Below, in pieces: positions 23,124 through 25,684 of a stretch of DNA of 25,684 bases. Position 1 is the first letter of the stretch. Every line of letters begins with the position of its first letter. Source of the DNA: a virus. The translations under genes were made by a program, and so were the position numbers. The stretch is taken from positions 1 to 25,684 of IMG/VR virus record IMGVR_UViG_3300007734_000515; one strand, given 5' to 3'. The notes beneath the pieces are model-generated. The model ran no database searches. It was given only the letters and a program-made list of their open reading frames with translations, and was not told the DNA's origin.

Positions 23124-23280
23124 TGTTCTTCTCCTTGAGTTGTTTTTGCTGCGCCTCAAACTCCGCCTTCCACTTTGCATACTTGGCTTGGCAGTCATCG
23201 CAACTGCACTCCCACGTAAATTCATCGGGGTCGGCAACACCTCCCTCCATCTTGATTGGTGCTTTTCCAAAACCACTCAT
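23110..23280 (-). CDS. Tiny protein with CxCxxC motif (56 aa)
   Basis: ATG 23280 overlaps the previous stop by 4 nt (ATGA) and the gene runs 14 nt into the next. The sequence MSGFGKAPIKMEGGV leads to DPDEFTWECSCDDCQAKYA, where C25, C27 and C30 form a CxCxxC cluster in an acidic setting, possibly a zinc knuckle with a fourth ligand elsewhere or in a partner. A charged helix closes the protein (KAEFEAQQKQLKEK). Function unknown. Confidence 0.7.
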   Translation of the reverse strand: MSGFGKAPIKMEGGVADPDEFTWECSCDDCQAKYAKWKAEFEAQQKQLKEKNNAEY

Positions 23281-23618
23281 GTGTTCTTACTCCTTAACTT
23301 AGCTTCAATCTGGTCAAACAGTTTGCGGGTATAGCCCTTGATGGGCGTGTCTCCGTAGGGCCCAACGATTTCTTTAATCTCCTCATCCGTCAGCCCTACC
23401 CACGGCTTCTTGTAGTCCTGTATGTCATCGTCGTCTTCAACGCGCTCCAACATCTTTCTGTATACCGCCCTAGCAGTAGGTGTATCAGGCATGTTGTTGT
23501 TTGCCAGTAGTTGGCCCAACTTGTCCGCAGCCATTGCTCTCTTAGCGGGAAAGCCACCGCCCCAATCGCCCTGACGCTTAGCAATGTCATCGAACGCTTC
23601 GTCTTCAGGTGTTTTCAT
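23277..23618 (-). CDS. Acidic phage protein of unknown function (113 aa)
   Basis: The start at ATG 23618 has a strong AGGAGG five bases upstream; the longer frame from 23657 is unsupported. It begins MKTPEDEAFDDIAKRQGDW and continues with TPTARAVYRKMLERVEDDDD and WVGLTDEEIKEIVG, ending in a basic helix. The LTDEEIxEI phrase is common in small phage proteins. No catalytic motif is visible. Overlaps: 14 nt with the upstream gene, 4 nt with the downstream gene. Confidence 0.7.
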   Translation of the reverse strand: MKTPEDEAFDDIAKRQGDWGGGFPAKRAMAADKLGQLLANNNMPDTPTARAVYRKMLERVEDDDDIQDYKKPWVGLTDEEIKEIVGPYGDTPIKGYTRKLFDQIEAKLRSKNT

Positions 23619-23778
23619 ATTGCCCTCCTGCAACTGCTGCCAATGTCTTCCAATCATCCGGTGTTAGCTTCCTACCCAGTTCGCGCTCGTACTCCTTGAC
23701 AAACGAACCAAGCCGCAACAGCCGGTCACACACTTCCCCTACGCCGTACTTGGCGTTGAGTTCTTCCAATGCTTTCAT
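23605..23778 (-). CDS. Tiny helical phage protein (57 aa)
   Basis: The start is ATG 23778, with AAGGAG five bases upstream and a 4-nt overlap (ATGA) with the previous stop. The protein is one or two helices: MKALEELNAKYGVGEVCDRL, then FVKEYERELGRKLTPDDWKT. No family recognised. Confidence 0.65.
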   Translation of the reverse strand: MKALEELNAKYGVGEVCDRLLRLGSFVKEYERELGRKLTPDDWKTLAAVAGGQYENT

Positions 23779-24038
23779 GCTTGCTCCTTCAGTTTGTTGT
23801 ACAACGCCTGTTGCTCTTGCTTCCATATGGGCTTTGCGGTTTTGTAGTCCATGTACATGTCGTACATCTTCAACAAGGTCTCTTTGTCAATGTAGCAGTT
23901 GCGTACCACCGCCAGTTCAAGAATGTCGTCCGCAAATGCAGCCATTGCATGTGCGTAGTGCTTGTCGTCTTCGTCATACTCTGACACTAGCTTGGCCCTC
24001 CACTTAAAGTCATCACCTGTTCTGCGTAGTGCTCTCAT
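23775..24038 (-). CDS. Small acidic helical phage protein (87 aa)
   Basis: It begins at ATG 24038 in a 4-nt overlap. Features are a charged N terminus, HAMAAFADDILELAVV, then an aromatic helix LLKMYDMYMDYK and a Gln/Lys-rich end. No metal or nucleotide motif. Function unknown; linked to neighbours by 4-nt overlaps on both sides. Confidence 0.65.
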   Translation of the reverse strand: MRALRRTGDDFKWRAKLVSEYDEDDKHYAHAMAAFADDILELAVVRNCYIDKETLLKMYDMYMDYKTAKPIWKQEQQALYNKLKEQA

Positions 24039-24250
24039 GCCCCGTACCTACACATCAAACGGCTACCATCTAATTGGTAGCCGGGGAACTTTTGCTCCAC
24101 GGTTTTGAATGTGAACGTCCAGTCCTCGGCAATGAGTTCCAGACGCTCCACCCCTGCGTCTACGCCGCTACCCCAATACAGCGCAGGCCAGTGCGGATGT
24201 GTGTTCCACACCCCACCCACATTTACTACCTTGCGTTCTTCTAGTCTCAT
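24035..24250 (-). CDS. Small phage protein of unknown function (71 aa)
   Basis: The start at ATG 24250 overlaps the stop of the membrane peptide gene (ATGA); an in-frame ATG at 24265 is less likely. The sequence is rich in Trp and beta-prone segments: VWNTHPHWPALYWGSGVD, LIAEDWTFTFKTVEQKF and YQLDGSRLMC. It looks like a single small beta domain. No family recognised. Confidence 0.65.
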   Translation of the reverse strand: MRLEERKVVNVGGVWNTHPHWPALYWGSGVDAGVERLELIAEDWTFTFKTVEQKFPGYQLDGSRLMCRYGA

Positions 24251-24375
24251 GCGATAAGCCCCCATACAAAGCTGCCCATCACAAGGATGAACAGGATAAA
24301 AACAAACAAGGCAATGAGGGTCTTCATCAAGTCAAAGAAGAAGTCCCCGCCGCTGTCGGTGTCATCGTCGTTCAT
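24247..24375 (-). CDS. Tiny single-pass membrane peptide (42 aa)
   Basis: ATGATG at 24378-24373 follows the previous stop; the second ATG (24375) is better placed, five bases after GGAG. The peptide has an acidic N terminus (MNDDDTDSGGD), then a strongly hydrophobic segment at about 19-41 (TLIALFVFILFILVMGSFVW). It should span the inner membrane once, N terminus likely outside. It overlaps both neighbours. Role unknown; a small holin-like or membrane-modulating peptide is possible. Confidence 0.7.
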   Translation of the reverse strand: MNDDDTDSGGDFFFDLMKTLIALFVFILFILVMGSFVWGLIA

Positions 24376-24377
24376 CA

Positions 24378-24551
24378 TCACTCCGAATCATCAAAATTAA
24401 AATGGTCTTGTAGTCTGTACCGCAAGTTATTTGAAATGTGTTGAGCGTAAGGCCCAAGTTCCAGCCAAATTGCATGGAGCAATTTTTCAGATTCCATTTG
24501 TTTTTCCAAGCAATTTATTTCCGCTTGCAGTTTTTCAATTCGTTCGTTCAT
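24378..24551 (-). CDS. Tiny coiled-coil phage protein (57 aa)
   Basis: ATG 24551 overlaps the previous stop by 4 nt and its stop overlaps the next start (TGATG). The N-terminal half is a clear coiled coil (MNERIEKLQAEINCLEKQME); the second half is more compact (LLHAIWLELGPYAQHI) and ends acidic. Unknown function. Confidence 0.7.
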   Translation of the reverse strand: MNERIEKLQAEINCLEKQMESEKLLHAIWLELGPYAQHISNNLRYRLQDHFNFDDSE

Positions 24552-24766
24552 GCTTTGCCCCTTGCTCTGATTGCATCTGCAATATCAGTTGCGACATCAA
24601 TTCCACAATCCGTTGAGTAGTAAGTGTTTTTGTCTTCTGCTGTTTTGGCGCATTCTTCACGCTCATGTGCGGCTACCAATGCGGCAAACTTCTCGCGGTT
24701 AAAGATGAAGTCCTGATGGTTGCTACCCATCTCAGTGGCTTGCTTTTCAAGTTCTCGGATGTTCAT
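24548..24766 (-). CDS. Small conserved phage protein (72 aa)
   Basis: It shows the phrase FAALVAAHEREECAKTAED and the closing DIADAIRARGK, which I recognise as the usual pattern of a small helical family found in many phages, with the E-R-E-x-C-A-K core. Overlaps of 4 nt on both sides. No function is known to me. Confidence 0.75.
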   Translation of the reverse strand: MNIRELEKQATEMGSNHQDFIFNREKFAALVAAHEREECAKTAEDKNTYYSTDCGIDVATDIADAIRARGKA

Positions 24767-24972
24767 TTCCCCTCCCTCGCGGCAAGCATTGCGTCTGCCA
24801 ATGTGTATGAGTCAATGGCAATAGCTATCGCTGGTGCATCGTCGTAATCTTTTCTGTTATTCATAGAAAGCATAGCCAGCCCAGCGTAGTGGTCACGCAG
24901 GGTCATGTCCTTTGCAAAGCCGCCTGTCTTCCCCATCCACGTTGGGTCGATGGGTGTGGTGTCTTCTTTCAT
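24763..24972 (-). CDS. Small conserved phage protein with MTLRD and LADAMLAARE motifs (69 aa)
   Basis: The segment MTLRDHYAGLAMLSM and the C-terminal AIDSYTLADAMLAARE match a widespread small phage protein type of unknown role. The N-terminal 22 residues (PTWMGKTGGFAKD) look like a flexible lead. ATGA overlaps on both sides. Confidence 0.75.
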   Translation of the reverse strand: MKEDTTPIDPTWMGKTGGFAKDMTLRDHYAGLAMLSMNNRKDYDDAPAIAIAIDSYTLADAMLAAREGK

Positions 24973-25277
24973 CGTTTGCTCTCCTCAATCAGTTTACGGA
25001 TAGCCGCCTGTGTGGCTCTACGTTCTTCTTGAATAAAAATCCCACGGCAACCAATACGCAGTTCATCACGGCACTCACGCATGAACGCCTCGTCTGCTCC
25101 AACCCCAGTAGCTTGCACGGCTTTGTGTATTCCCCACATCGTTCCTCCCACCAAGGTAAACAGGATGATGATGTCCTTGGCAAACTGCAAGCCGAAGTAC
25201 CAGTAGGCCGCAGTGCTTGCGTCACCTGACAATGTGCGGATGGTCTCCAGTACCAGTTTCAGTTCTTCGATGTTCAT
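24969..25277 (-). CDS. Small single-pass membrane protein (102 aa)
   Basis: The first 32 residues are soluble (MNIEELKLVLETIRTLSG), then a hydrophobic segment at about 33-53 (DIIILFTLVGGTMWGI) crosses the membrane, then a charged C-terminal helix region with paired Cys (ECRDELRIGC). I recall similar small phage proteins with this N terminus and one membrane span. A holin-like role cannot be excluded, but no lysis gene is adjacent. Overlaps of 4 nt on both sides. Confidence 0.7.
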   Translation of the reverse strand: MNIEELKLVLETIRTLSGDASTAAYWYFGLQFAKDIIILFTLVGGTMWGIHKAVQATGVGADEAFMRECRDELRIGCRGIFIQEERRATQAAIRKLIEESKR

Positions 25278-25519
25278 GCTTGCTCCACAGGTTCGTAGGT
25301 CAGTTCAAAGATGTCAGGCTTGCACGGGTAGTGTTCGCCCTTCACGCCAGTGATGATGTAGTCGCCGGGAATCACAGTATGACCACCTTCCAATGTTTGC
25401 ACCCATGCAAACCCGGCTTCATTCATACTTGCGCTTGGATGCTCAATCACGGCAGGATGGTCGCCCAGCTTGAACCATTGTGTGGCCTCAATGACCACGG
25501 GCTTCTTGCGGTACTTCAC
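25274..25519 (-). CDS. Conserved phage protein of the PGDYIITGVKGEHYPCKPDIF type (81 aa)
   Basis: The start is GTG 25519, which overlaps the upstream TGA (GTGA) and has GGAG seven bases upstream. The first strand YRKKPVVIEATQW and the block PGDYIITGVKGEHYPCKPDI followed by FELTYEPV are highly characteristic of a very common small phage and prophage protein family of unknown function. The length is normal for that family, so the gene is intact. Confidence 0.85.
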   Translation of the reverse strand: MKYRKKPVVIEATQWFKLGDHPAVIEHPSASMNEAGFAWVQTLEGGHTVIPGDYIITGVKGEHYPCKPDIFELTYEPVEQA

Positions 25520-25684
25520 GCTTGCTCTCCTTTGTTTGCTTTAGTGATGTAGTCAATGGCAGTTCTAGAGTATCTGACAGCACGAACAGCATAACTAGCA
25601 GCATCAGCAGCATAAGCAGCATAATTAGCATCATTAGCCCCCGCAGTAGGCCAAACAGCATTAGCCGCAAGCGCAGCAGCCTCA
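25516..25684 (-). CDS. Ala/Tyr-repeat protein, C-terminal part (5' end outside window)
   Basis: The frame ending at TGA 25518-25516 is open to the right edge and gives EAAALAANAVW, then a repeating A-x-YAA pattern (NYAAYAADAASYAVRAV), ending in RTAIDYITKANKGEQA. The Ala spacing predicts one long helix. This frame, not the Leu/Met-rich one overlapping it, is the likely gene: its stop is coupled to the GTG of the next gene and it supplies that gene's GGAG. I recall Ala-Tyr-Ala-Ala repeats in other phage proteins without a known role. Confidence 0.6.
   Translation of the reverse strand, partial: EAAALAANAVWPTAGANDANYAAYAADAASYAVRAVRYSRTAIDYITKANKGEQA

Noticed and set aside
23124-23276. Upstream extension of the 78-residue gene
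   Set aside because: The extension is Arg/Ser-rich nonsense-like sequence; the same bases encode the better supported CxCxxC protein in another frame.
25488-25670. Minus-strand Leu/Met-rich 60-residue frame resembling a membrane peptide
   Set aside because: It is the +1 shadow of the Ala/Tyr repeat frame, lacks a Shine-Dalgarno, and overlaps the start of the next gene; the Ala/Tyr frame is coupled correctly.

Overview
The window is part of a tailed double-stranded DNA bacteriophage genome. Three things show this: a plus-strand block of very large, Gly/Ala-rich virion-type proteins; a minus-strand block with a nearly complete phage replication set; and a dense run of tiny minus-strand genes joined by ATGA-type overlaps. 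The host cannot be named. The Shine-Dalgarno sequences (AGGAG, often AGGAGAAG) and one sigma70-like promoter point to an ordinary bacterial host. The virion block (739, 790 and 2012 residues in a row) has the size pattern of podovirus internal or ejected core proteins. I see no integrase, terminase, capsid gene, tRNA or CRISPR array in the window.

Layout. Positions 2-11327 (+): the end of a virion protein, a 739-residue virion protein, a GNAT acetyltransferase, a 790-residue virion protein, and a 2012-residue multidomain polyvalent protein with a HEATH metalloprotease-like motif. Positions 11326-11415: the convergent junction, with a hairpin whose T-tract serves the minus strand. Positions 11416-16499 (-): a small protein, PrimPol-helicase, a Cro/CI-type HTH protein, a putative ssDNA-binding protein with a four-Cys site and acidic tail, a 52-residue protein, an excisionase-like HTH protein and a 135-residue phage protein. 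This unit is led by a TTGACA / extended -10 promoter at 16527-16554. Positions 16557-18107 (-): an SNF2-like helicase. Positions 18108-18458: the only long stretch without a gene. It is densely folded, and its wobble pairs fit only the minus-strand RNA, so I read it as a candidate structured RNA. Positions 18459-22006 (-): an HNH-like small protein, a Cas4/RecB-like nuclease, a winged-helix protein, a small protein, family A DNA polymerase and a VRR-NUC nuclease. Positions 22003-25684 (-): seventeen tiny genes, nearly all overlapping, mostly of unknown function. Several are below 60 residues, and one runs off the right edge.

How the parts fit: transcription of the minus strand runs from the small accessory genes through the recombination nucleases and polymerase, then the helicase, then ssDNA binding and priming. 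It appears to stop at the hairpin beside the last virion gene. Together the polymerase (with proofreading exonuclease), PrimPol-helicase, SSB-like protein, SNF2-like helicase and two PD-(D/E)XK nucleases could copy and recombine the genome with little host help. The large plus-strand proteins probably ride in the virion and enter the cell with the DNA. Many starts given here differ from the longest open frame; they were chosen from Shine-Dalgarno spacing and stop/start overlaps.
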